Source: Puffinus mauretanicus (taxonomy: Eukaryota > Chordata > Aves > Procellariiformes > Procellariidae). From it: DNA of 64,000 nt. The notes under the pieces were generated by a model. That model was not told the DNA's origin and ran no database searches. It was given only the letters and a program-made list of their open reading frames with translations. The first letter of the stretch is position 1, and each line of letters begins with the position of its first letter. Shown one piece after another: positions 38,501-50,704 of the stretch. The translations under genes and the position numbers were made by a program. The DNA lies in the NCBI GenBank assembly GCA_023333565.1, contig JAJKFH010003680.1, forward strand, positions 2,046,001 to 2,110,000, in the 5' to 3' direction.

Positions 38501-41500
38501 CTCAGCATAGAAAGCCACTTCTAAGCTTCACCCCTTCTAAAAACACTTGCTTCGCTTGGAAATCCATTAATCCGGTATATCCTGAGTCCCTCCTTGGTGT
38601 CGCATAGGGAAATCTCAACATCTTTGAGATAAGAACAAACCAGCTGCTCAGGGCTAAGGATGACTGACTCCTTCGGATGGGAGCACCCGCTTCACTCCTT
38701 TCTGCTTGGTGCCCCCAAAGAAGGATCAGGTCCCCACTGTACTTGTCAACAGATGCTCTCCAGGAGGGTCAGCTCTCTGGAGAGGACTCTCTACCTTTCC
38801 TGGACCGTCTGGCTTTGGCCATCTTTAGCATCCACTGAGCCTTTCCATCCCTCATTTCCAGCTTTTCCAGGGTATTTTCAAGAGAGTTGAGCGTTACTGT
38901 ACTGTGTCAGCCATGTGGGTTATCCATTTCATCCTAGGGCATGGGCCATCTGGGTTTGCCAGGGACAGTCTTTGCTCTGTTTAGAGTCATACAAAGCCTC
39001 ATGCTTTTCACAAGCTGTGGTTTCACTGACCAGGCATTTTCAGAGGGCAGGTCTCCTTGGAGCCCTCTTCCTAAAGGTGCATCAGACCCCATCTCTTGAT
39101 TTCTCATGGGCTTCACATCCCCCAGGAACCTCTTTTTTATAAATCCCATGGAATGGCAGCCTGCCCTGGAGGCGTGTAGGGTCTCCACGCACCCATGAGA
39201 AGCCTTCACCCAGCCCACTGGTGAAAAGGGAAAGGCACCAGCTGTGCCGGCAGTGTCTCAGGGGGGCTGCCTGTGGAAACCTGGTGCCCAAAACCCAGCA
39301 CTCCCAGCTACTGGGAAGAAAGTTAACTCTGGAACCAGGACAGTGAGTCTCCAATCATGAGACATACCGGGACTGTTGCATAGATAATGATCAACTAGTA
39401 TGTAACTTATAGGTGCCTGTGAAGCCATGGAGGGTTGGGATGCCAACAGGGTGTCAACTGATGATGTTTTCACTGGTGGCAAAGTTGGTTTAAGGATTTT
39501 CCAACCCCTTGGCTGCTCGTTCCTGCTGTAGCTTGGTGTCCTCTCTGCTGTGCAAGGTCCCTTCTGAGCAGACCACTGACATCAGCCGGGTGTATAAAAA
39601 TACTCCCTCCCATGTATTCTTTTTATGTGACCATGTAAGCCATCCAAATTGCCACACAGCTCCCCAGACAGCTGTATTGACACAACTGAAGGGGTGGGGG
39701 CAGGAATTTCTTAAACTGGCTTTGCCACTAAAAAAATGTTGGTGGCACCACACCCTCCAGCTGCCTGGGAAAAGAGTAGTCGGGAAGGTGGCAACTCAAT
39801 CTGCCGCCTGGCAGGAGGGTGAGCCTGGTGTGAGAAATCAGCATATCACAAAGGCTTTGTGTATTCCAGCACCAGACAAGCTTCAACAACGTTTCATTTG
39901 CATTCTCACAAACAAGAGATCGGAGCCAAGCTGTAAATACCATAAATTTCCTAAATTGATTAGTTAGAAGGAAGGAAAGGGAGGGGGTGTGGGAGGTTGA
40001 ACTGCTTTGAGGATACCTACACACTCAGGGCTGTCTGATAGCCCTGACTTGTGCCTGGAGCTACAAGGACCAGAGGAGGGTCCATACTAAGGCCAGCATT
40101 AGGTGGGATGTGCCTATCTCACAAAAGGATTGTCCCTGATAAATAAACATTTTTCTCAAGTATTTATTCAGAAATCTTCTACTGAAGTGCTCTGGAGTGG
40201 GGCTTGGTTGCATAAACCCACATTGCTGTATGCAAAATACACATTTGCCCCAAGTTTTGCCAAGTTTTGCCAAACACATTTGTTTTCCCTCAGGAAAATG
40301 CAGATCCATGTGTCCTACCTGGGTTGCAGGGAACGTACTGCACTTGTCAGGGGCCTCGTGATCTAGTTCAGTGCCCTTCTCCTAAGGAAAGCTACACATC
40401 CCACGATCCTTTCCAGCCATGACATTCCCAGGTTGCACAGCAGTGGCATGTTTTCTTTCTAGCGATTGGAACTATGAGCTGGAGCTGTGTCCATCAGATC
40501 GTCCCTTGCAGATGCTTTTGGAGCTGTATTTATTTTTCCTTCCAGTTAATTTACAAGGTACCGAACCAGGTTGTCCCCTCCTTTAAACCAAAGGGACTAG
40601 GGTAAGCAGTGGAAGTTATATGCTGGCAGTGGGACACACCACAGGGCATAAGCTGTGTTTCCACTGACAGTGTTTCAGGATTGGATATTGCTGTTAAAAC
40701 CCCTCACTAGCTTACCCCTAACTTGTTTTCACTGTGATATTTAAGGATTTCAAAAGCATCACCATCACGTCTTGTTCCCACCCATTTACCTTGCTCTGAT
40801 AGCCCTAGGCATACCCAGCATCTGAAGTTCCAAACCTTGGAAAGCCAGAGGTGCCCAGAAATTTTGCCCACAGTCCTACCGCCTTTCATGAAAGCCTCCT
40901 GTGGTCCCATCCAACATAAACTATCCTGTGATCCATGTTCACATGTCCCTAAAGAGTTTAAGCATTGGCCATGCTCATCTCTGATACTACTGTGTGCTGG
41001 GAAAAGCAAGAGATGTGTTCACAGTTTTGCAGCCAAGGACACAGTTGGCAGCATAAATGAAGAAAACATGATTTTGGATCACACCTAACCTCATGGAGCT
41101 TCATAGCTCCTCTCATAGGATGGACAAATTGCTTTCAGGTGGTGCTGGTCTAGGAGAAAGCTGAGATGACTGCCTTAGAGCTGGCACCTGCTCTTAGAGG
41201 CTAAGATCAGGTGAGACGGGTGCTGGCTCCTATAGCCCTGCACTGAGGATGAGAGTGATCAGACTCGGTGTTCAAGGTCTTTTTCTGATACACCCTTGCA
41301 TGGCGTGTCACGCAGGCAGCATCCAGTCCCCTGTGCACACCCCCTGAGCTACAGCAGCTACCTGTGAGCGGCGCCTGCTTCCGATTCGGAGAGCAGCGCT
41401 GGGGAGCGATGGTGCCTGGCAAAGGAGGACGCAACAGACCTGCTGCAAACCGCCCACGAGGGTCTTTCACCCAAACTTCAGACCAGGGCCCCACAGGGCC

Positions 41501-43334
41501 AGCACTACCCCACTCAGGCCCTGGGACTAGCATCAGCGTGTGATGTGCCGTAGAAGATGCTCCAGCTCTATCTGGGGTGAGGGGAATGCTCTGATGTACT
41601 TCTGAAGGGTATCACAGATGTCCTCAAACAATTATCAACTTTCATTAACCTGCACCAGAATAAAAGGGTGTTCCCAAACAGCTTTGATGATGCTGCCTTT
41701 ATGCCAGAAGGAAAGGAATAACCTGATGGTGGAGGACTGGTCACACTGGTATGAGAGTGCTGCAGGACTTGTCCTGCCCGCCATGCTCAAAATGGGCTGA
41801 ACACAGAAGAGGGGTACAGCAGACCCAGGAGGTACCGGGAATGAATCTAATATGTAATAAATTAGCAAAGTTCAACAATGGAAAGTGGGAACCAAACACT
41901 CTGAGACCGAAAGTGAGGCGCAGTCTTTAATAATAAAGGTAATTAGACCTTGGAAGACATTCACAAAGATTGTGATGGACTCTGTTAACAGAGCTGTTAG
42001 AGCAAGAGCACGTGTTTAGTTGGGACATTGGAGAGATAAGGTGGAAAGATAATTATAAGGAAAAATGCTGTGCTGTCTGGCTTCTACAGCAAGGTTGGAT
42101 GCAAAGCGTATGTGGGCTGGCAACCCCAGTGCTAACAGCATACACAACCTTAGCTGTGCCCCCTTGTGCCGCCGTGTTGCAGTACAGCTTGCGCACCCCG
42201 TTTGCAAGGAGCACTGCACCCCACACATTACCACACTGCAACCCAGTCCCAGGGGTGCGGGCTGGCCCTCGGGTGCTCTTTGGGTGCTTGTCACCTTTGC
42301 CAGCGTCTTTGTCACCTTTTGCTTCCAGCTCCCTCTTGGTGCCTTCTGTGTCCCGACCGGGGAGCTCTGCACGATTTTGCATCCTGCTCCTGTAGTCTTT
42401 CTGATCCCCACCTAATACGCACGGTCAGAGCATCGTGTAAGAGTAGAAAAATCAGCACGATCCAGAGTCAGCATGAGACATCCTTTAGCCCTGACGTTCG
42501 GGCACCCCTTGTCCTTTCCCTGCTGGTTATCCGGATGCCCCCTGCCCCAGGGAGCACGTTTCCTCCTCGTTCCCAGCACCTGCATGTCACTGCTCTGCAA
42601 ACAGGTAGAGCTGGTCTGCATGCAATGGTTGTACGCCACGCTGGCGTATGCCGGTGCAGGTGACACGCAGTCTGCAGCTCCCCTGGCAGCAGGCTCCTTC
42701 GCAAGCTGCGATGGCTCTGCCGGGGTCTCCGTTGCGGATGATGTACCGACGGCTGATGTATCGAGGTACCAGTGCCTCCTCACCCACGTACCCCTGGGTG
42801 TGCCTTGAAGCAGAGCTCATTTCTGAGGAGCCTGCTGTCATTAGCATGGGCAGGGGAGCATTGCAGCAGATGGACCTGTTTGCCAGCTCCTCTGCTCAGC
42901 TGCAGGAATGGCAGTAAATGCATTTAATTCATATTTTGTTGGCAATCTACAAGGCTGGCCAAGAACATGCTGTGCAGCAGCTAGAGCAAAGTGTTGTTTT
43001 CTTTCCTATTGTTCCTACTTGGTTTCTCACATTTTTGGGACAGCAACAGCTCAGAACCAGGGAAACAGGGTCTTCAGGAGATGAAGTATCAATTTAATGC
43101 CTTTGTAGAGAGGCAATACAGGGACATTTTCCAGCTTCTTGGAAAGTGGAAGTTCATGTTGCGCACTGACAGCTGAACTGAAACAGAGAGTTTCTGCGTG
43201 CTCTGTCATGTCTCCTGTTGCTCTTGTGTATCTTTTTTTTTTCTTGAATGCAACTATTCTATCACTGACATTATTTTGCACATCTGAAAATGCTAATTCG
43301 GCACTCTTAGACCTGACATAGCACCAAGAGTGCT

Positions 43335-43374
43335 CAGGGTTGGGGAAGAGTGTCCAGCTGCAGGGTTGGGGAAG
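43335..43374. repeat. Short direct repeat, 26-bp period
   Basis: The 14-base string cagggttggggaag occurs at 43335-43348 and again at 43361-43374. It is probably a small local duplication. Confidence 0.8.
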
Positions 43375-46300
43375 GGAGACAAGAAACAAGAGGAGAAAAT
43401 TTAAAAGCTGTTTGAGAACCAGCAGCAGCCCAGACAGAGAAACCTGCTGCTGACAAACCAACAAGTGCAGGCAGAAGAAGTGAGGGCAGCTCTGGAGCCC
43501 ACTCCTGAAGGTCACAACTGAGTGTGTCTCTACTGACCTGAGGCCTGGTACAATAGCTAATAAAACAATACAACACATAATAAAATAACAGTTCAAAAAA
43601 ACATGGATTGCAGCAGTTACTCTGCAGTTACAAGCAGCTGTGTGGCCCTAGCAAAAATGGATTTTGAACTACAAAAATGGAATTGTTCTCCTTCTCTTGT
43701 TATATATTTGTCATGTGATCTTGAAAATCATTTTAGCCTGGAGCTTTAATAACATCAGAAGGGAGTCCATGCAGTTACTAAATGCCCCATGATTTTGCAA
43801 TTTTTTTTTTTGCATAAGAGTAGGTCATTAGTAGGATTTAGATTCCCTTTTTAAGATTTTAAGATTTAATAAGATTGACAGCTCTGTCCTCATGGTGGAG
43901 AAATGCAGCAAAAGACATAAGGAATAACAGAAATAAATACATATAGAAAAACTCTGCTGCTTCTCTTCTCAGAGCCTCAAGGGTTTAGCTGTCCTGCTGA
44001 TCCTATCAGTGCTGTCACAAGTGTTCAGAGTCCTGAGTACTTCTGGTCCATTTCTTCAGGCATTTTGATTGTTATGGAAATAGGGCAGTGTTTCATCATT
44101 CAGGGCAGTAATAACACAGGTGTAGTGCAAGTGGATTTTATGCAAATATTTTGTTCCTTGCTTGTAGGAGTCTGAACATATCTCTAAATTTCACCTGCTC
44201 AGAAATCCCGAAGGTCCCCATTCCAGGGCAGCTGGGGTGCGTCTGTGGTTGGCACCAGCCATGGGGAGAATGGTATTTGCGGACCATTGACGACACGAAC
44301 TCCATGCCTTTACGCACCTCCTAAAAAAAGGAATTGAAACTTGGTCGGAAAGTGTGGTTTCCAAGAAAATGAATATCTGGGGTAGTTGTAATTTGGTTTC
44401 AGTTGAACCGGGCTGAAACTGAAACTTTTCTACATTTCCTTGGAACAGGGAATGCTCCAGACGTTTCCAGGACTGTGAGATTGACAGCTGTCAGTCAGCA
44501 TCACTGCTAAGAGCAACAGCTGCCTAAGCCCAGTGTCCCAGCACCTGGGGGAGTCCCAGTGTCCCCAGTCAGAGGTGACCCAGCTGGTTGCAACAGGGCT
44601 TTGCACCGGGGCTGATCTGGCCAACCGCTGCCCACCAGACCTGCGGCCCTGGAAGCCCCAGGTCCACACGTGAACTAGACAGCTTTCCCCAAACTATGAC
44701 ATGTCCAAGAAGAAGTGTGGGGCTTTGTGAATCAGTATTTTCCAGCTCGCCCTAAACCAGCACAAACAGCAGTTTCATTTGCTAAGAGGCTGTAAAACAC
44801 AACTCTGAGCAACGAGGAGCCAAGACCGGCCATCGCCCCTGCCCGCACACGGCACCATCAGCCCCCTCCGCAGCCTGGCCGGTCAGCGCCACCATGGACA
44901 CCACAACAAAACCGATTAACTCTGCTCTGAAAAACATTACAATTTCCATTGTATTAATTTTTATTTTCACAGTTAGTGGTTTCTGCCTGATTTAGGAAAC
45001 TTCTCCAGTTTCTTGCCAGTTTAAACTACTTATTTTTCTGTGAAATATATTGTGTAATCAGCTTGTTTTGGTCAGTTTATTTTCTCTGCGTTCTGTAAGG
45101 TTTAAAGATAAGAAGTCTTATAATAAGTGTAATTCTTTGAGGAAGACTGTTTTTTTATAGATAGTGCTATATTAAGATATGGAGTACAAACATTCACTTC
45201 TCAAATACTGCAATAAATCTGTTGAAGATCTGCTGAATCTTTCAGTGGAGGACATTTCCGGAAGATCTCCATAGATATCAAGACCAGGGGAGATGACTCC
45301 AGTTGCTTGTGTGACTGCCTGAATATCAGCTCATGGATTCTCCCAATTCTTTCCTGAGCCAAATGCATCTGGCACGCTTTTTAAAGTCTTGCAATCCTTG
45401 TATGCAGGTATTAGCTGCTGAAAATGCATCACATGCCAAAATCAACTACTCCTGAGGTTGCTTATTTGCACTCTTCATTGCAACTTATTTCCACTTTGAG
45501 CTTTTCCAGCTTTGGCTCACAGGCAAATCTCTCACTTTGCAGCACCCTCAATTCATCCGTTAGCCTGTTCATAGATAAATTAAATACACTGAACATCTCA
45601 CCTTTTTCACCACAAGGCAGATTTTCAAGAACTTAATGCATTCTTTTGAAAACCCTTTTTACTCAGTGTCATTAACGGTGGTATGTGACCACCTCCACAG
45701 CCATCTCTGAGTACGTGAAAGCCATTCCTTGAGTTTCCCCGGTGTTTATAGCAGGGTCGCAGCTCTCTAATTACTTTGTGCCTCCCCACTGATCTTATGT
45801 GAAGACTGCCATAGCATTTGTTTTCTCCCAGCCTTGTAAACCTTTCATGGCAGCCCTAGATTAATCAAAAATATCATCATCCTATGAGAGCATCCCCTTC
45901 CAGACCCTTGGTTGCAGGTTATTGGAGCTGTTTAACTTTGAAGTTTTTAAGCAATCAGTTAAACTTTGTTTTTCTCAATTACAGTTTAACACCCTCCTTC
46001 TCTTAGGGTGGAGCAGACACTTCTGTGTTATCTCAGCTTGGTGGGAAAGCATCTCCCACTTTCTTTCCAGATATTAACAAAACAGTTTACTGAATTCCTT
46101 GGAGCGGTGTTAAGCCCAGGAGACCGATAGTGACAACCTGATCATTTCCATCTAGTAAAGGACCTGTGAGATCTTCAGCCTATATGTTTGCTTCAAATAC
46201 ACTTGAGCAATTCCATCTCTTTCTTCTTATCCTGGTGCCTATTCGATCTTCATTTGTTTTGTAGTGCGCTGAATGCATTCTTGTAATGGATTTTATTTTC

Positions 46301-46531
46301 TGTCCAGGCTATGCTTTCCCACACCCATAAGGTGTTACCAATATCCAGGCTGAAAGCCAGCAGTCAGCTGAGATTGTTTCTGATAAGGCAGGAATCCAAG
46401 GACTTTTATTTTACATGTGATTTTGCGTCCAGTTATTCTGGGCTTGCGCAAGCCCTTCTTAGCCACTGAAAGCACTCAAAAATTGCATTTTAAAATAAAC
46501 TTTGGTCATTCAAATTTTGATGTTGAAATTC

Positions 46532-46572
46532 AGCCAAATTTAATCCTGACCAAAGCCAAATTTAATCCTAAC
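46532..46572. repeat. Tandem 22-bp-period duplication
   Basis: The unit agccaaatttaatcctgac at 46532-46550 recurs as agccaaatttaatcctaac at 46554-46572, with one mismatch. The high identity suggests a recent slippage-type duplication. Confidence 0.85.
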
Positions 46573-48407
46573 TGACTAAAGCAAACATTTAAAACCTACC
46601 CAAAGTTTACCCTCGGTGGAGAGCCGAGGACTCCTGCTTATGTGAACTCGTCCAACCCCAAGTCACTGCACAGTGACCCCAACATGGTGGCCATATCTTG
46701 TGAGCACACATGGTGACCTGGGGCCACAGTGGGGCCCTGACACCGCCAGGGTCCTCTGAGCAGTGTCACCCTAAAACTCCATCGTTCATCTGCTCACTGA
46801 CCACCCTGGTTTGTCACTTCGTCCCAGGTCTCCTCTCAGGACAAACCTGTCCTTCAGACCTCGCTGACTCGCTTTTCAGGGCAGAAGGGAGAAGCAGAAG
46901 CATGTGGGGTGATGAACACGGGGTGCGTGTCATGCTGGGTGTCTCCTACCTCTGCTCTGTCAGGGGATGCAGAGGAGACCAGGGAGCAGGTACGCAGCCA
47001 GGTGGTGACAGGAAAGGGATTTGTAGGGACCAGGGGACAGAGCAAGTCTTGTCACAATCCAGCAAATCTCTGCATTGAAGCCAGCCTGATAGGAGGCAGT
47101 TACTGTGCCATGTCACGGCAAGATCATCCCTAGAAGTCCCAGGCATCCTGCAGCCCACCAGCTATCTACTCCCCCCAGATTCCTATTAATCAGCTAAGCA
47201 GAGAGGCTTAACACAAATAGCATCCCATCTAGGCAGCCTGCCCAGGCCATAGGTGTGCATGATCCCAGCTGAGTGGCAGTCTCCTCCAGCTCTACAGAAG
47301 CAGCAGGTCTTCCGGAGCCACGCAGGGCTCCCAGCATCTCCTCTGTAGGCTGCTGCAGAGCCCAGGGTGCACAGAAGAGCTGCACGCAGCCTTGACCTGA
47401 GCTGCCTCTGCCAAGGATAGCAAGGTGCATAGTCATTTTTTGGCCAATATTATGCATTGTAAGTAGGAAAATACTATGACTGGAGAAGGTGCAGCTGAGC
47501 ACCCACCTCTCCAGCTGCCGGCTTCCTTCTTGGCATCTCAGCACAGCATGTCCTGTCCTGCCCTTGTGCCAAAATGAATGACCTTAGGTTGTGGGATACC
47601 ATGGCCCAGGACCGGGGCCAAGTTGAGATGCTTGATCCAACCCCTGTTCTGTGGAGAGGTCTCCTGTGTCCATCTTTTCCATTTGGTTCAATCTCCTAAC
47701 GGCATGTATCAGCTTTCTGCACAGCCCCAAGCCCAGCACCTAGAGGCTTGGTTTCTATTCCTCTCCAGCTGACGTGTTGGTAGGTGCAGGGAAGGTGGCA
47801 GTGAGCTCTTCTCATACTGGGCAGACTGGCAGTAGGGAGTCATTGCCAGTGCAGGTCTGAGAACATGCTGGTGTGAGCGCACAGCAGCCTGGGCTTGTGG
47901 GGCCAGCAGATCCCTTGCTGGAGAGCTGGCAGACAGGGAAAGGCTCTGCAAGTCTTTGGCATCCGTTACGTGGTCAGCTTTGCAGAGGGAAACATTTGCC
48001 CTATGCATTAACAAATGCATTTGTGAACAAGGAAAAGAAAGGAGGGAAATATCAAATATATCTAGTACCCACTGTAGATACATGCCCTGACTGGCAAGGT
48101 GACACCTCTTCACAAGCACAGATAAGCTGCATTCACTAGCCTGGGACACATTTTGCCACTGTTTTCCCTGGGATTAGTGACTTGATGGACCTTTCCTGCT
48201 GAGCAGTGCTGGGAGGGGGCTGCGGCACTAATGCTGTTACTGAGTGAAATCCCCTTGCATGGGGCAGCGCTCCAGGATCTGGGCATCCTGCAGAGTCTGT
48301 GGCAGAGAGAAAAGCCTACGTTTATTTCTCTGTGTCAGGCTGCGAATATTGCTTTTCTTCCCTGAGAAGACATGACATAGGCACTTAAGGCACTGTTTGC
48401 ACTTTAA

Positions 48408-48441
48408 TTCCCTTTTTTTTTCTTCTTTTTTTTCTTTCCCC
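48408..48441. repeat. 34-nt pure polypyrimidine tract
   Basis: An uninterrupted run of C and T, mostly T, lies here, followed by 'aagatg'. It could form unusual DNA structure, and it superficially resembles the tract before a 3' splice site, but no AG-bounded exon with recognisable coding follows. Confidence 0.8.
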
Positions 48442-50689
48442 AAGATGAAGCAAATACATGGTGTGGCAGGCTAGCAACAACTAATCAGATGGCCTATAAA
48501 ATGCGGATTATTGAGGTGACAGCTGTGGTGTTCAGTTGGCTGTGCTCCCCCAGCTCCTGAGCATTTGGTTGAGACAGGTATGCACAGGCAGCAGCCCTTT
48601 GCAGGAGTACAATCTGATTCACGAAATATTAATACAACCATTTTTAAATTAAATACCAGACAGGTTTCAGATCCCTGATGTAACTAAAAGCACTGGAAAT
48701 ACCATGTTTAGATTAAAATATCTCAGAGCTGTAAACAGCATGTTCTGTTTTAGCTGTTTGTATGGCTGCTAGAGACAGCAGTAGGTTTTGCATCTGATTC
48801 GCATCATTTAGACTCAAAGTTGTTACTCAGAACAGCTGGCCCCTGAACCTCTGGTCCTTCGTTGTAAATCAAATGTGGATAGTTCTCTAGATTATCAAAA
48901 ATAAATCCAGGACAGTGCTGTGAACTTGTGCCAGGCTACGCAGGCTAGCTGGTCAAGACAGTGTCTTTTGGCCTTGCAATCTGTGACTACATAAAGATTA
49001 AGAGAAAGCCATGCTCATCCTGCAAATGTCTCCACTGATGTCAAGAATAAAGGGAGATACTCGATGCCATCGCACAGCCTTTCCCTGTGTCACCAGCAGT
49101 GACTCAAACAGAAATGCAGAAATGGTCATGCTGCAGCCAACACAGCTGAGGAGCTACCACAGATGCCTGGTGTTCTGGACACTTAAAGACATATGAAGTC
49201 ATTTCAGTCCCTTGAGTTTTCTGACTCAGATTGAGGGTGCAGGAGCACTGGTAAGAGTTGATGATTTTGTGTTTCTCCCTGTGATTTCATCACTTCAGAC
49301 ATTTTGTGTCTATTTAATGTTCTGGTTCCTGATTATTTGAGTATTTTACTTTTAAAATCAGAGTAAGAGTCTAACTTCATAAGAAACTCTGAAGTAATAT
49401 CCTTCCAATGCAGAGGCACTTCCAAGTGAAGCAATATCTTTCCAAATGTGACTCTACCATCTTGGCTGTGTCACCATGCTGTAGGTGTGGGCATTTGCTC
49501 AATGTAACCAAAACCTCATGGTGCTTTCCGTACTCACAAATGTTAGTAGGGGCAGGCATGGGAAAATACAGCGGGAATTTACAATCCATTTAATGATTTT
49601 GCCACTAGATTTCTGATTTTGAACCTCTGAAGCTGCCATAACCATTGCTGGTCTTGAAGACCCTATGACCTACCATATCCAAGACTCCTGACTGAGGGAG
49701 TTTGGTATCATGGCTGGCTTTGCATCTCCAAAGTAGAGGGCTCCTGTCTCTCTTGGTTCCCTCCATAAAGACATCTATGTTTCCCAGGGTTGGGCAATGA
49801 TGAGAAGGCTCTTTGTCACATGAGGGGGTCACAGGGAACAAGGGGGATTTCACAGGAACTGTCTCGAGAGGAGCAGATCACTGACTCCCTGTGCGTCCAT
49901 CAGCTCGAGGTCACTGCTCTGGATCAAAGACTTTTTGTGACATGCAAATAATTAGAGCTTTATGAATTCATTTGCTTGGCTGAGCTACAAAACTTGAGAA
50001 AATAATTTTGCTTTGAGAGAATATGAAACAAAAAAGCAAAAAATAAAGCAAAAGAAAAAAAGAAGTAGAAGCATGTAATTTAAAAAATAGCAAATCTTTG
50101 TATTCTCTTAAGTTTTCCCATGATTTTTCAACCTAAACAGACTGATGAATCCACAGATATGTGCAGACACATGCTTGGTGTGCTCCATCCTTTCCAGCAG
50201 CTGAAAAACTGGCCCAGAGTTTACAAGCCATGGAGACTTTGAGATAGGTTGCTGCATGGAGAGGCAGGCTGTGCTCTGGGGGGGCTGGTGGGGTTCCATG
50301 GGATGGTCAGGCAATGACTGAGTATGAGCAGCGCCTCATTCAGCAAGAAGTTGCAGGGGTTATCTGTGTTAAAAAAAAATGAGTATGTTATTTCAAGACA
50401 AATATTTCTCAATTTGGAATCACTGTCAACTGCTTGACACAAAACTGAGAGTCTCAGGAGTGAATGGAAAGAAATGGTTTATTTGACCCAAAAAGATGAT
50501 TAAGTTTTTCTTTTTTTGTTGCTGTTTAACTTTGAAGGAAAAAAAAAAGCTCAAATATATTCAAATGAGAAAGTGCCTTAGATGGAAGAGCTAAGTCAGC
50601 CATCCTCTTAATTTTCATCTTTTGATTTCATTCTTACAAGGCTTTTTTCCAGGCCTTTCTTCTTCAGGAAGAAAGAATGGGGCAAACTT

Positions 50690-50704
50690 CCCCCCCCCGC
50701 CCCC
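50690..50704. repeat. C-rich tract (C9 G C5)
   Basis: Nine C, one G and five C in a row form a short C-rich homopolymer-like tract. A small hairpin lies just upstream, with arms ctttcttc and gaagaaag at about 50656-50676. Confidence 0.85.

Noticed and set aside
39593..39602. TATAAAAATA string
   Set aside because: There is no promoter context or recognisable downstream exon.
40350..40440. Possible reverse CR1 3' end (gcctcgtgatctagttcagtg)
   Set aside because: Similarity is limited to about 20 bases and the flanking CR1 blocks are absent.
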